In this document: one piece after another, positions 17,439 through 26,107 of the stretch | Layout: every line of letters begins with the position of its first letter | Position numbering within the stretch: the first letter of the stretch is position 1 | NCBI RefSeq assembly: GCF_003097355.1 | Contig: NZ_PYUI01000005.1 | Location: 157,052 to 221,051 of the forward strand | DNA from: Arthrobacter sp. H-02-3 | GTDB lineage: Bacteria > Actinomycetota > Actinomycetes > Actinomycetales > Micrococcaceae | Length of the DNA: 64,000 nt | Direction: 5' to 3' | Made by a program: the position numbers and the translations under genes | The notes under the pieces: generated by a model | Database searches by the model: none | What the model was told of the DNA's origin: nothing | The model's input: the letters and a program-made list of their open reading frames with translations, nothing else

Positions 17439-18734
17439 ATGGAACTGACGGTCATAGTCCTGATCACCGCCGCACTGTTCGCGTGGGCGCTGGTATCGGC
17501 GCGGCTGCAGCAGGCGGACCTGACCGCTCCTATAGTGTTCACTTCTGTCGGCCTGGCCCTGGCCTGGGCCGGGCTGGTCGATGCCGCGTCGCCCCCGGCG
17601 GCCATCACCCCGGTTGTCGAGGTCACCCTGGTGTGGGTGCTGTTCTCCGACGCCGCCCGTCTGCCCCTTCAGGAGTTGCGCCGGGACGTGGGCCGCTATG
17701 TGCGGTTGCTGGGAATCGGCCTGCCTCTGACGATTGTGTTCGGGTGGGTCCTGGCCGCCTGGTTCTTTCCCCAGTTCGGACTGTGGCTGGCCCTGCTCGT
17801 CGGTGCGGCGCTGGCCCCTACTGACGCCGCGCTCGGAATCCCCGTGGTGACGAATCCGGCGGTGCCGTCGCGGATCCGCCAGCTGATCACCGTCGAGAGC
17901 GGCCTCAACGACGGCATCGCCACCCCGGTCGTCATGGTCGCGATCGCCGGCGCGGCCGCCGCCGCAGGTCTGGAGAGTGCAGCCGGTCCCGGCAGTGCCG
18001 CCGTCGAGCTGCTTATCGGCGCCGGCGTGGGCGCGGCAACCGGCGCCGTGGGCGGGTGGCTGCTGCAGCTGGCCCGCCGGCGCGGGACGAGCGCCGAGGA
18101 CTTTGCCGGTGTCGGAGTCCTTGCCCTGAGCCTGCTCGCCTACACTGCCGCCCTCGCTGTGGGCGGCAACGGATTCGTCGCCGCCTTTTGCGGCGGGCTG
18201 GCGTTCGGCACGTGCGCCGGCCAACGGGCGCCGGCCGAACTGGTCTTCGTCGAGCAGATGGGCGGCTTGGTGTCGCTGCTGGTGTGGCTGGCCTTTGGAG
18301 CCATCACCATTCCGACCATGCTGGCGCACTTCGTCCCCCTGACCATCGTGTATGCCGTGCTCAGCCTCACTGTGGTGCGCATGCTGCCGGTGGCACTGGC
18401 CTCGATTGGCGCCGGACTGGACCGGCGCACCGTCCTGTTCGTGGGCTGGTTTGGTCCGCGCGGTTTGGCATCCCTCGTGTTCGCGCTGCTGGCGATGGAA
18501 GCCCTCGGACCAGTGTCCGATCAGGCGGTGGCCGTCATCGCGGCCACCGTGCTGCTCAGCGTCCTGGCCCATGGCTTCAGCGCCGCACCGCTGGCCGCCC
18601 GCTACGGCAGAGCGGCTGCCGCAGCGGGGCCGGAGCCGGGAGGGCCGGTGCCGGTCACCCGTGCTCCGGCCCGGGGCCTGAGCCGCCAGCACACGCCCAC
18701 GGCACTTTTCCCGCGGAAGCGCCCCCGTCGGTAG
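17439..18734 (+). CDS. Cation:proton antiporter (CPA1 family)
   Basis: A 431-aa membrane protein with about 12 helices. Ion-binding signatures are GAALAPTDAALGIP near residue 125 and the ESGLNDGIATP motif near 155, both typical of NhaP/CPA1 Na+(K+)/H+ antiporters that exchange cytoplasmic cations for protons. The C-terminus is a short cytoplasmic tail rich in Arg/Pro with no nucleotide-binding domain. No strong ribosome-binding site precedes the ATG at 17439. It appears monocistronic. Confidence 0.88.
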   Translation: MELTVIVLITAALFAWALVSARLQQADLTAPIVFTSVGLALAWAGLVDAASPPAAITPVVEVTLVWVLFSDAARLPLQELRRDVGRYVRLLGIGLPLTIVFGWVLAAWFFPQFGLWLALLVGAALAPTDAALGIPVVTNPAVPSRIRQLITVESGLNDGIATPVVMVAIAGAAAAAGLESAAGPGSAAVELLIGAGVGAATGAVGGWLLQLARRRGTSAEDFAGVGVLALSLLAYTAALAVGGNGFVAAFCGGLAFGTCAGQRAPAELVFVEQMGGLVSLLVWLAFGAITIPTMLAHFVPLTIVYAVLSLTVVRMLPVALASIGAGLDRRTVLFVGWFGPRGLASLVFALLAMEALGPVSDQAVAVIAATVLLSVLAHGFSAAPLAARYGRAAAAAGPEPGGPVPVTRAPARGLSRQHTPTALFPRKRPRR

Positions 18735-18860
18735 TCCGAACGGACCCTGCGCGACGCCGTCGCAGTTCGCGCCACGCCGGTGCCTGTGATGAGTCTCACG
18801 CGCTATTTTCGCCATCTGGCTTGAGACGTCCGCGCGGCGCTGTGCACTATGGAAAGGCAG

Positions 18861-19056
18861 GGCGGGGAGCATGGCTCCCGGTCACGCAGCCCCGATGTTC
18901 CCTCCGACGCCACGCGTCCGCAGTGAACCAGGGGCACCCATCCTGGTGGACGCAATGAGGCCAAACCGGTGAGCTCGCAGAGCTGCCCGAGGTCTCAGGC
19001 GTTCCTGGTTTGGCCCCACGGCGGCTCCGCATCGGTGCGGCAGCCGGACATCCGGA
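18861..19056 (+). ncRNA. Structured leader of unknown class upstream of a 67-aa gene
   Basis: The 346-bp gap 18735-19080 holds no convincing ORF. It contains a run of potential stems on the + strand: GGGAGC/GCTCCC (18865-18879), ACCAGG/CCTGGT (18927-18947), GGCCAAACC/GGTTTGGCC closing a 39-nt interior (18959-19015), GGCT-CCGCA/TGCGG-AGCC (19023-19045) and CCGGA/TCCGG (19044-19055). The last ends 25 nt before the ATG at 19081. It could be a cis-regulatory RNA or a small RNA. I recognise no known riboswitch class. Confidence 0.35.
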
Positions 19057-19080
19057 TTCATGAAATGGAAGCACTGAACA

Positions 19081-19284
19081 ATGACGTTTGAAACTGCCAC
19101 CTCTGTAACCCACAAGCTCTGGGACCGCTCCACGATGCACCACGAGCTGGACGCCCTGATTCACGACCTCTCGGAGCGCCACAACACCGCCAAGAGCAAC
19201 ATCGCGGTCCACGCCAGCGGACCGGGCACCTTCACGCTCAGCCTGAACCACGGTGCAGCAAACCTTGAGGCAGTTTCCGCCTAG
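19081..19284 (+). CDS. Small protein of unknown function (67 aa)
   Basis: A 67-aa soluble protein with no signal peptide or membrane segment. GGAAG precedes the ATG by 9 nt. The first half is helical and rich in His/Asp (LDALIHDLSERHN); the second half looks like a beta hairpin (NIAVHASGPGTFTLSLN). It is preceded by a structured leader and followed by a strong terminator, so it is probably a stand-alone transcript. Function unknown. Confidence 0.6.
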   Translation: MTFETATSVTHKLWDRSTMHHELDALIHDLSERHNTAKSNIAVHASGPGTFTLSLNHGAANLEAVSA

Positions 19285-19294
19285 CAAACACACG

Positions 19295-19332
19295 GAGGAC
19301 GACGGCGGGAGGTGACTCCCGCCGTCGTCCTC
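19295..19332. terminator. Strong bidirectional terminator hairpin
   Basis: GAGGACGACGGCGGGAG (19295-19311) pairs perfectly over 17 bp with 19316-19332 around a GTGA loop. It lies between the convergent 67-aa gene and the MACPF-LRR gene. No U-tract on either side. Confidence 0.8.
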
Positions 19333-19338
19333 TGGCAT

Positions 19339-21519
19339 TTAAGGCAGGACGTCGCACGTGGTGAAGCCGGAGTTGCGCAGGAAAGTGGCGCCGGCTTGTG
19401 TGACCGCGGTGTCTCCGTCCAGCACGGCCGTCCAGATCAGGAAGTTGGCTGCCTCACTAACCAAGGCGATCAGCTTCGCCCCCTGGGGCAGGGGTCCGTC
19501 CGCCCCGAATCCCTCCAATGCCAGCGGCCCGGAGGGCTCATCCCCCACACTGACCAGACTCCACTCGTCGTCGAGCGTCTCGGTGCCGCGCACCAGATGG
19601 ACAGCAAATCTGGGCGACAAGCCAATCCTTGCCGCAGTGCCGTGAAACTGCGCATCCGGCCCGTCCTTCACAACGCCCCAGCGCACGTTGAATTGATGCA
19701 GGGACAAAAAGGGATTGGCAATGCCCTGGATATCCTCCAGGCCGGTGGCGACTTGGAGCGGATTGTCGTGTGTCTCCACGCTCCAGACTCCGAATTCGGT
19801 CTTTGCCATCAGATGTCCGACCGGTTTGGTGTCAGGCCAGATTGTGAACTTGACGTCGGTCAGGCACAAGGTCTTCAGGTTCTTCGCCGCTGCCAGCGGG
19901 GAAATATCGGCGATCCGATTGCCGCCTACATTCAACGACTCGAGATTGGGACAGCGCCCGAGCGGCGCGACGTCGCTTACGTCATTGTCCGAAACGTCGA
20001 GTCCGCGCAGAAAGGTAAGTCCCGCGACCGGTTCCAGCTGGCCTATGCGGTTCCCCGAAACATTTACGTGCTGAAGCTTTCCCAGCTGTTCCATGCCCTG
20101 CAAACTCATCAGGGCGCCGTCGTTGTTTCTGCCGGTGATTGATAGTTCGGCGAGCCGGTCCCTTGCGATCATCGTCGGAAGATGGGCGATCGAGGTAATT
20201 CCCATATTTTCCGGGTACCACTCGATCGTGAACTTATCCAGCTCGCTGACGACTTGCGCAAGCGCCTCGCCACGCAGGTGCTCCGTCTTCAGTTCGTCGC
20301 CGCCAGGATCCACGATCCCTTCGAGATTGTCGATCCGGCCGGCAACAGCGAAAGCGATCTGGTTCACCAGCTTCCGGTCGTCGGAAAGTATCCCCGGCTG
20401 ATTCCGTTTCTCATACCAGTCGGCGTAGCTGCCCTCCACGCCGCCGATCCGCCGATGCAGTTCGAGAGTGGGAAATTGCAGCGGGGGGTCAGCCGTGGCC
20501 GGGTCAAAGAGTTGAGGTGGATCAATTTCACCCCTCGACAGGCGAACGGCATGACGAGTAGCGGCGTCCGTCGCACGCGCATAGGCCTGTGCCGCGGCCT
20601 GGAGCTCGGCGCTGGGAGCAGGATTTTCAAAGAACTCCGGATGTTCCGCCGCAAAGGTGAAGTCGTTGTACTTCTGGAGATAAGCGAGCCTTTGGCGGTC
20701 AGCGTCAGCCGTCGCTACGAGGAAGGCTTCCTGCTGAACCTTCGTAGGAATCGGAATCGGCACGGTGTCATAAGTGGCAACTTCAATTTCGTACGGGAAG
20801 GGGTGATTGGCTACAGCTGTCGGGAGTGATTTGAGGCGGTCTTTCACCTCGTCAACGGTCATGGTTGTCCCGATTTCCTCTTCGCCCTCGCCGCCCTTCT
20901 GATAGAACACCACATGCAGTTCTGCCCGCGACTGGGACTGATCCTTGTGCGCGTTGAATTTGCCGCTGAAGGAGCCGCCAGCGATCACCCCGTTGATCTC
21001 CGCCTGCAATGTCACCGCAAGATCGGTCTGCACGGCCGTATCCAGTGACGTGATTCGGAGTACCGCGAAAAATTCCCCGCCGCGAAATTGTCCACGTACG
21101 AACGAGTCACCGTAGGCCCTCGAAAACGCTTCAAACTGACTGGCTGTCAGCAGATCTTTCGCGTCTTGCTTGATGCGAAAGTTTCGTCCGCGCACGATCT
21201 GGTTATTGACGACCATTTTCGCCACGACGAACGTTGAAACGGAGTTGTAGGAGGTACTCTTCGAAAAGTCGACCTTGAGGCTTGCAGATGCAAATCCGTA
21301 GCGCCCCTGCGCTTCCGCGGATACGCCCAACGACTCCATCAGCGACTCATGTGTTGTGATGATTTCGGCGGTTGCCTTGGCCTCCTGCCCGGACAGGCGC
21401 GACGGTTCGTCAAAGTCCAATGCGGTGCCTATGGCCAGGCCGCTGTCACTGTTGAACCCCATCCCGATGTCTTCCCCGTTGTAAGTCAGGACGCGCACTT
21501 GGGGTAGTGGTGTGCTCAT
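19339..21519 (-). CDS. MACPF-like protein with C-terminal leucine-rich repeats
   Basis: A 726-aa protein starting at the ATG at 21519, preceded by GGAGGAAGG at 8 nt. Residues about 1-210 look like a membrane attack complex/perforin (MACPF) domain: a segment ending FASASLKVDFSKSTSYNSVS near 90, and YGDSFVRGQFRGG at Y136-G148, matching the signature Y-G-x-x-[FY]-x6-G-G except that the usual T/S-H is D-S. Residues 456-553 are about four SDS22/internalin-type leucine-rich repeats (LQHVNVSGNRIGQLEPVAGL, LESLNVGGNRIADISPLAAA). The last 170 residues form a domain I do not recognise. There is no signal peptide, so any pore-forming activity would need cell lysis or another export route. It is single, flanked by a small gene and a TetR gene. 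MACPF assignment rests on motif reading only. Confidence 0.6.
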   Translation of the reverse strand: MSTPLPQVRVLTYNGEDIGMGFNSDSGLAIGTALDFDEPSRLSGQEAKATAEIITTHESLMESLGVSAEAQGRYGFASASLKVDFSKSTSYNSVSTFVVAKMVVNNQIVRGRNFRIKQDAKDLLTASQFEAFSRAYGDSFVRGQFRGGEFFAVLRITSLDTAVQTDLAVTLQAEINGVIAGGSFSGKFNAHKDQSQSRAELHVVFYQKGGEGEEEIGTTMTVDEVKDRLKSLPTAVANHPFPYEIEVATYDTVPIPIPTKVQQEAFLVATADADRQRLAYLQKYNDFTFAAEHPEFFENPAPSAELQAAAQAYARATDAATRHAVRLSRGEIDPPQLFDPATADPPLQFPTLELHRRIGGVEGSYADWYEKRNQPGILSDDRKLVNQIAFAVAGRIDNLEGIVDPGGDELKTEHLRGEALAQVVSELDKFTIEWYPENMGITSIAHLPTMIARDRLAELSITGRNNDGALMSLQGMEQLGKLQHVNVSGNRIGQLEPVAGLTFLRGLDVSDNDVSDVAPLGRCPNLESLNVGGNRIADISPLAAAKNLKTLCLTDVKFTIWPDTKPVGHLMAKTEFGVWSVETHDNPLQVATGLEDIQGIANPFLSLHQFNVRWGVVKDGPDAQFHGTAARIGLSPRFAVHLVRGTETLDDEWSLVSVGDEPSGPLALEGFGADGPLPQGAKLIALVSEAANFLIWTAVLDGDTAVTQAGATFLRNSGFTTCDVLP

Positions 21520-21766
21520 AACCCAGACCTTCCTCCGTGCCGGCCGCATGCCATAACAGGCCCCACGCAACGACGTGCTGGCCTCAACAATCCACGCCTG
21601 TTCCGGCGTTCGGCTGCCGGTGTCCGCGGCTGAGCTAATTATGGACGACGCCGCCTGCCCCGTCACGATGTCCAGGAATCACCGGCGGCAGAAGAACTCC
21701 GGCTTCCAGCGCGGCCAGAGCTTGGTCTGATTCCGCCCTGGCGGGCTCTTGGCCGCGTCGCCGCCC

Positions 21767-22369
21767 CTAGAGCCGGGCGCGCAGTCCCGCGATGATCACT
21801 TCGAGCCCGAAGTTAAAGGCGTCTTCTCCCCGCTGCCGGGGTGGTCCGGCATGTTCGAGCGCGCGTGTGAGCGCCGGGAACCCCTCGCCCGACGGCGCCC
21901 ACACGACGTCGGGCGCGGCCAGATCAAGGGCCGCGCCGAGGGCGAAGCTGTCGATGGTCGTGATGGCCGAGACGACGTCCTTTCCCTCAAAGCCAGCGCC
22001 CTCCAGCGCCAGGGCCAGATCCTCATACAGGCCGATGACCTTGGCGTCCTGCACAGTCTGCAGGACCATCAGCGGGGCCAGCCTGGGATGCCGGGCGAAC
22101 GCGTCACGGTAGGCGCGGATCACTACACGGAGGGTGTCTTCCCAGCTCAGCCCCTGAAGTGCGGGATATGGGGTCTCGCTGATGATACGCCGGCGCATCA
22201 GCTCAAGGATCTCCTCCCGTCCGCTGACGTGGTTGTAGATCGATGACTGGCTGACTCCGATGCGCCGCGCCAACTTCGGCAGGCTGAAGTCGCCGGTCTC
22301 ATCGACCAGTTCGAGGCTGGCGGTTACGAGTCCGTCGATGGATATCAGCGGAGCGAGCGGGCGGCCCAT
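21767..22369 (-). CDS. TetR/AcrR family transcriptional regulator
   Basis: A 200-aa repressor. Start: ATG at 22369 behind GGAG; the frame stays open upstream but lacks a better start. The helix-turn-helix is FSLPKLARRIGVSQSSIYNH at about residues 30-50, and the remainder is the helical TetR_C ligand domain. It is divergent from an APC permease and amidohydrolase. An ATAAACGA-N7-TCGTTTAT palindrome in the intergenic region is its probable operator. Confidence 0.9.
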   Translation of the reverse strand: MGRPLAPLISIDGLVTASLELVDETGDFSLPKLARRIGVSQSSIYNHVSGREEILELMRRRIISETPYPALQGLSWEDTLRVVIRAYRDAFARHPRLAPLMVLQTVQDAKVIGLYEDLALALEGAGFEGKDVVSAITTIDSFALGAALDLAAPDVVWAPSGEGFPALTRALEHAGPPRQRGEDAFNFGLEVIIAGLRARL

Positions 22370-22424
22370 GGGGATTCTCCAATCAGTGGCTCCTAAGAAC
22401 CTACACAATTCTTGGGACTCAGTA

Positions 22425-22453
22425 TTGTGCGCCGGGTCACAGGGACCCATAAT
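22425..22453 (+). promoter_or_regulatory. Putative promoter of the APC permease operon
   Basis: TTGTGC (22425-22430), a 17-bp spacer and CATAAT (22448-22453). The -10 box touches the TetR-type operator at 22452-22474, which would allow repression by blocking polymerase. Confidence 0.4.
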
Positions 22454-22474
22454 AAACGAAAGGCTATCGTTTAT
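22452..22474. promoter_or_regulatory. TetR-type operator
   Basis: ATAAACGA (22452-22459) and TCGTTTAT (22467-22474) are perfect 8-bp inverted arms separated by 7 bp. It sits between the divergent TetR gene and the APC permease gene, overlapping the predicted -10 box. Confidence 0.65.
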
Positions 22475-22507
22475 GAGAGCTCCTGACCCCTCCAAAGGAA
22501 CCCCCAC

Positions 22508-23965
22508 ATGTCCGACACCCAAACACAGCCGTCCAAGACGGCGGCCGAGAACGGCCTCAAACGCAATGCCATTGGCACAGGCGGCATCGCCTTCCTGGTC
22601 ATTTCCGCGGCCGCCCCGCTAACCGTGATGGCCGGCGTCGCGCCGGTTGCCATTGCGACCGGCGGTATAGGTGCCCCCGCCGGCTATCTGATCGCCGGCG
22701 CGGTCCTCACGATCTTTGCCATCGGCTTCATGGCGATGACCCGGCACGTCAAGGCTGCCGGAGGCTTTTACACCTACATTTCACTGGCCATGGGCAAGAC
22801 GGTAGGTCTGGCCTCCGCCGTGCTGGCGATTGTCTCGTACAACTGCCTTCAGATCGGCGTTTACGGGCTCTTTGCGGTGCAGACCCAGTCCATGCTTCAT
22901 TTCATCTTCGGTCTCGACGTCCCTTGGCCGGTCGTGGCGCTCAGCGCCGTGGCCGCCGTGTGGTTCCTCGGTTACCGCGGCATTGATGTCGGCGCCAAGG
23001 TGCTCGGGGTCCTACTGGTCGCCGAAACCGCCATCCTCGCAGTGATGGGCGCGGGCATCCTCTCGCACGGGGGTGCCCACGGGATCAGCGGCTCCTCCTT
23101 CACCCCGGAGAATGCCTTCAACCCTGGAGTACTGGCAATTCTGGGCATCTGCTTCGCCGCGTTCATGGGGTTCGAGTCCACCGTTCTGTACCGGCGGGAG
23201 GCGCGGAATCCGGACAAATCCGTCCCCCGGGCGACCTTCATCGCTGTGGGCTTCATGTCCGTCTTCTACGCCTTCATTGTGTGGACCGTGGTCCAGGCGT
23301 ACGGTGACGGCGACGTGGTCCAGGCGGCGGGACAGCTTTCCAACGGAATGTTCTTCGCGACCATCAACCAGTACGTCGGCCCATGGGCCGAGGTGGTCAT
23401 GTACGTCCTGATTGTCACCAGCGTCTATGCCTCCCAGCTGGCGTTCCACAACGCCATCAACCGCTACGTCTACATGCTGGCCCGCGACGGCGTCCTGCCG
23501 GCGTTCCTGGGCAGGACGCACTCCAAATACAAGTCCCCGCACCGTGCCGGCCAACTGCAGTCCCTGCTCGCCGCCGTCGTGATCATTGTCTGTGCAGTCC
23601 TCGGCGCAGACCCATACCAGCAGCTGTTGATCTGGGTAAACACGCCCGGCATCTTTGGCATCGTCGGGCTGCAGGGCCTGGTCTCGGTGGCCGCCTTCAT
23701 CTACCTTCGCCGGAACCCCGCGGCGGTAACGAACCGCCTGGTCGTTCCGCTGAGTATCGCCTCCGCCGTGCTGCTCTTCGCCGTCGTCGCCATGATCGCG
23801 GTCAACATCGAGCTGCTAACCTTCGCCGACACCCTGACCAACACCATTATTTTGCTGGTCACTCCTGCCGTCTTCCTGGCGGGACTCCTCACCGCCCGCA
23901 GGCTGCGCACCCGGCGGCCCGCGACCTTCGAACGCATAGGAAGTTTTGAAATCCATGAATCCTGA
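22508..23965 (+). CDS. APC family amino acid/polyamine permease
   Basis: A 485-aa permease with about 12 membrane helices. The N-terminus has the APC unwound-helix region GTGGIAFLVISAAAPLTVMAG, and GGFYTYISLAMG lies near residue 85. It imports amino acids, amines or related compounds by secondary transport. The stop codon lies within the following amidohydrolase gene (11-nt overlap), so the two form one operon controlled by the divergent TetR. Substrate unknown. Confidence 0.9.
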   Translation: MSDTQTQPSKTAAENGLKRNAIGTGGIAFLVISAAAPLTVMAGVAPVAIATGGIGAPAGYLIAGAVLTIFAIGFMAMTRHVKAAGGFYTYISLAMGKTVGLASAVLAIVSYNCLQIGVYGLFAVQTQSMLHFIFGLDVPWPVVALSAVAAVWFLGYRGIDVGAKVLGVLLVAETAILAVMGAGILSHGGAHGISGSSFTPENAFNPGVLAILGICFAAFMGFESTVLYRREARNPDKSVPRATFIAVGFMSVFYAFIVWTVVQAYGDGDVVQAAGQLSNGMFFATINQYVGPWAEVVMYVLIVTSVYASQLAFHNAINRYVYMLARDGVLPAFLGRTHSKYKSPHRAGQLQSLLAAVVIIVCAVLGADPYQQLLIWVNTPGIFGIVGLQGLVSVAAFIYLRRNPAAVTNRLVVPLSIASAVLLFAVVAMIAVNIELLTFADTLTNTIILLVTPAVFLAGLLTARRLRTRRPATFERIGSFEIHES

Positions 23966-25574
23966 TCTGATCCTGCTCGCCGACACCGTCCACACGCTGG
24001 ACGGCACGCCGGAACCGGTGCAGGCGGTGGCCGTAGAGGACGGCCTGATTGCCGCCGTCGGCAGCCGCACCGACGCCACGGACTGGCGGACGGCCGGGAC
24101 CCATGTGCTTGACCTGGGTGCTGCCACGCTGACGCCAGGGCTGGTGGACAGCCATATCCATCCGGTCCTTGGCCTCGATATGACCGGCGGCCGGGATCTC
24201 TCCGGCGCCCGGACCCTCACCGAGGTGCGCCAACTATTGCACGCTGAGGCCGCCGCCGCCGCACCGGGCGGATGGGTGCGGGGTTGGGGGCTAGACCCCA
24301 ACGTCTTCGGCTCATCGCGCGTGCACCGGGAGGCTGTCGACGACGTCGTCGCCGGACGCCCCACCCTGATTCGACTCTTCGACGGGCACTCGGCGCTGGC
24401 CAGCGTCCGCGCCCTGGAGCTTGCCGGCGTCACCGGCCCGCGAGTCTTTGAACAGGCCTCCGAAGTAGTCTGCGACGACGACGGGGTGCCGACGGGACTG
24501 CTACTGGAGGCGGCGGCCGTAGACCTTGTGGAGCGACACGCGCCAACGGAGCCGTTCGCAACCCGGAAATCCCGGCTGGCGGAACTGCTCCGCCGCTTTG
24601 CCCGCTCGGGGCTCACCGGCGGACACGTCATGGACCTCGGTGCGGGATCGCTCGAACTCTACCGCGCGCTGGAGAACGACGGCGACCTGCCGCTGCGGCT
24701 GCGCTGCGCCGCCTGGTGCATGCCCGGAAGCGGAGAGACGGAGTGGGCGGAACTTGCGATGATGCTCCGGGAGGGCGGCCGCCGCTGGTCGGTGGATGCC
24801 ATCAAGCTCTTCGTGGACGGAACCATTGACAACGGCACGGCCTGGCTCTTCGAACCCGACTCCTACGGCCAATCCACCGCACCCTTCTGGCCGCGCCCGC
24901 AGGAGTATGCCGAAGCAGTCCGATACTTCGCCGGTCGCGGCATTCCGACTGCGACCCATGCGATCGGGGATGCCGGCGTGGCACATGTGCTCGACGCCCT
25001 GGAATCGCTGCGTTCCTCGACTCCCGCGACGGTCCACCGGGTGGAGCACATTGAATCCATCCCGGACAACCTGATCAAGCGGTTCGCCCGACTGGACGTC
25101 GTGGCGAGCATGCAGCCGACCCACTGCACCCACTACTCACGGGCGGACCACAGCGACAACTGGTCCACGCGGCTGGGCAGGGAGCGGGCCGACCGAGCCT
25201 GGCGCTGCCAGGACCTGCGCAAGGAGGGAGTGACGCTGGCCCTGGGGTCGGACTGGCCCATCGCACCGTTCGAGCCGTTGCCGATCATGGCCGACGCCCG
25301 TTTGCGACGGCGTGCCGGCCAGCCGGACGAGTCGCCCATCGGGCCAGGCCAGGCGCTCACAGCCCTCCAGGCCCTGGAGGGCTACACCTCGCACGCCGCG
25401 CGCGCGGCGGGCCTATTCCACAGCACCGGATCGATATCGGTCGGCAAACGCGCAGACTTCACTGCCTTTGAATGCGATCCGCTCACGGCAGACCCCGATG
25501 ACCTGGCCGGCAGCAACATCCTGGGCACAGTCGTGGACGGAGAGATCCAATTCATGCTCGACCGGGTGGAATAG
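23955..25574 (+). CDS. YtcJ-type amidohydrolase (amidohydrolase family 3)
   Basis: A 539-aa metal-dependent hydrolase. The start is the ATG at 23955, inside the end of the permease gene; a TTG three codons earlier is less likely. Metal-site motifs are PGLVDSHIHPVLG near residue 65, THAIGDAGV near 335, VEHIES, and the aspartate in LALGSDWPIAPFEPL near 435. YtcJ-like enzymes hydrolyse amide-type bonds in ring or chain compounds, but substrates are mostly unassigned. Coupling to the APC permease suggests uptake and hydrolysis of one compound. Confidence 0.87.
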   Translation: MNPDLILLADTVHTLDGTPEPVQAVAVEDGLIAAVGSRTDATDWRTAGTHVLDLGAATLTPGLVDSHIHPVLGLDMTGGRDLSGARTLTEVRQLLHAEAAAAAPGGWVRGWGLDPNVFGSSRVHREAVDDVVAGRPTLIRLFDGHSALASVRALELAGVTGPRVFEQASEVVCDDDGVPTGLLLEAAAVDLVERHAPTEPFATRKSRLAELLRRFARSGLTGGHVMDLGAGSLELYRALENDGDLPLRLRCAAWCMPGSGETEWAELAMMLREGGRRWSVDAIKLFVDGTIDNGTAWLFEPDSYGQSTAPFWPRPQEYAEAVRYFAGRGIPTATHAIGDAGVAHVLDALESLRSSTPATVHRVEHIESIPDNLIKRFARLDVVASMQPTHCTHYSRADHSDNWSTRLGRERADRAWRCQDLRKEGVTLALGSDWPIAPFEPLPIMADARLRRRAGQPDESPIGPGQALTALQALEGYTSHAARAAGLFHSTGSISVGKRADFTAFECDPLTADPDDLAGSNILGTVVDGEIQFMLDRVE

Positions 25575-25595
25575 CACAGCGGCTGTAAGCACTAC

Positions 25596-25634
25596 GGCGG
25601 GTGGAATGCTCAACCATGGGCTTTTCCACCCGCC
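25596..25634. terminator. Terminator hairpin after the amidohydrolase gene
   Basis: GGCGGGTGGAA (25596-25606) pairs perfectly with TTCCACCCGCC (25624-25634) around a 17-nt loop, about 20 bp after the stop codon. Confidence 0.65.
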
Positions 25635-25678
25635 CTATCGAGTCGCGCGGCATATTTGTTCACACTCCCCTCACCCGG

Positions 25679-25718
25679 TTGACAGCCTCACAGCATTGAA
25701 CCAATAATGAACGTCATT
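25679..25718 (+). promoter_or_regulatory. Sigma-70-type promoter with overlapping palindrome
   Basis: TTGACA (25679-25684), an 18-bp spacer and AATAAT (25703-25708) form a near-consensus promoter, unusually strong for this window. AATGA-ACG-TCATT (25706-25718) is an inverted repeat over the -10/start region and may be an operator. It lies about 190 bp before the small gene pair at 25901, leaving a long leader without an evident gene. Confidence 0.5.
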
Positions 25719-25900
25719 CATTTATTTGCACGCTCCTCTTCCGCCTGCACCGGCAAGCGGCGTCGCGGGCCCGCCGTCAGTGCGTTAGCCCCACTGGGGA
25801 CGGTGCGCTGGCCGCAAGAAACACGTCCGGGCCCGGAAGCGGACGTCATCGCGCGTGGACTTGCACCGCACCAACACATTCCTCGAAGAAAGGCGACATC

Positions 25901-26107
25901 ATGAGCGACGATCACGACTGGAGCAACCTGGTCGGCCGGCCGGTGGAGGTATGGAAGGACGGGCATCTCATCCGAACCGGCTATGTGGACGACGTCGCCC
26001 AGGCTGCAGGCGCCCTATGGCTCGCAGGCCACGGCGCGGACAGGCGGGCCCTCTATCAAAAGGCAGACGGCTATTCCGCCAAGCCGGTATGCGAGGCGGC
26101 GCCGTGA
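25901..26107 (+). CDS. Small hypothetical protein (68 aa)
   Basis: A 68-aa protein with a GAAAGG ribosome-binding site 7 nt before the ATG. It reads like a compact beta-rich fold (GRPVEVWKDGHLIRTGYVDD, then LWLAGHGADRRALYQKADG), resembling short SH3-like or actinobacterial unknowns. No signal peptide or helix. Its stop overlaps the GTG of the next gene (GTGA), showing translational coupling. Function unknown. Confidence 0.65.
   Translation: MSDDHDWSNLVGRPVEVWKDGHLIRTGYVDDVAQAAGALWLAGHGADRRALYQKADGYSAKPVCEAAP

Noticed and set aside
17397..18872. Minus-strand open frame of 491 codons opposite the antiporter gene
   Set aside because: Low-complexity Gly/Gln/Arg composition and no family motifs; the antiporter on the other strand has ion-site motifs.
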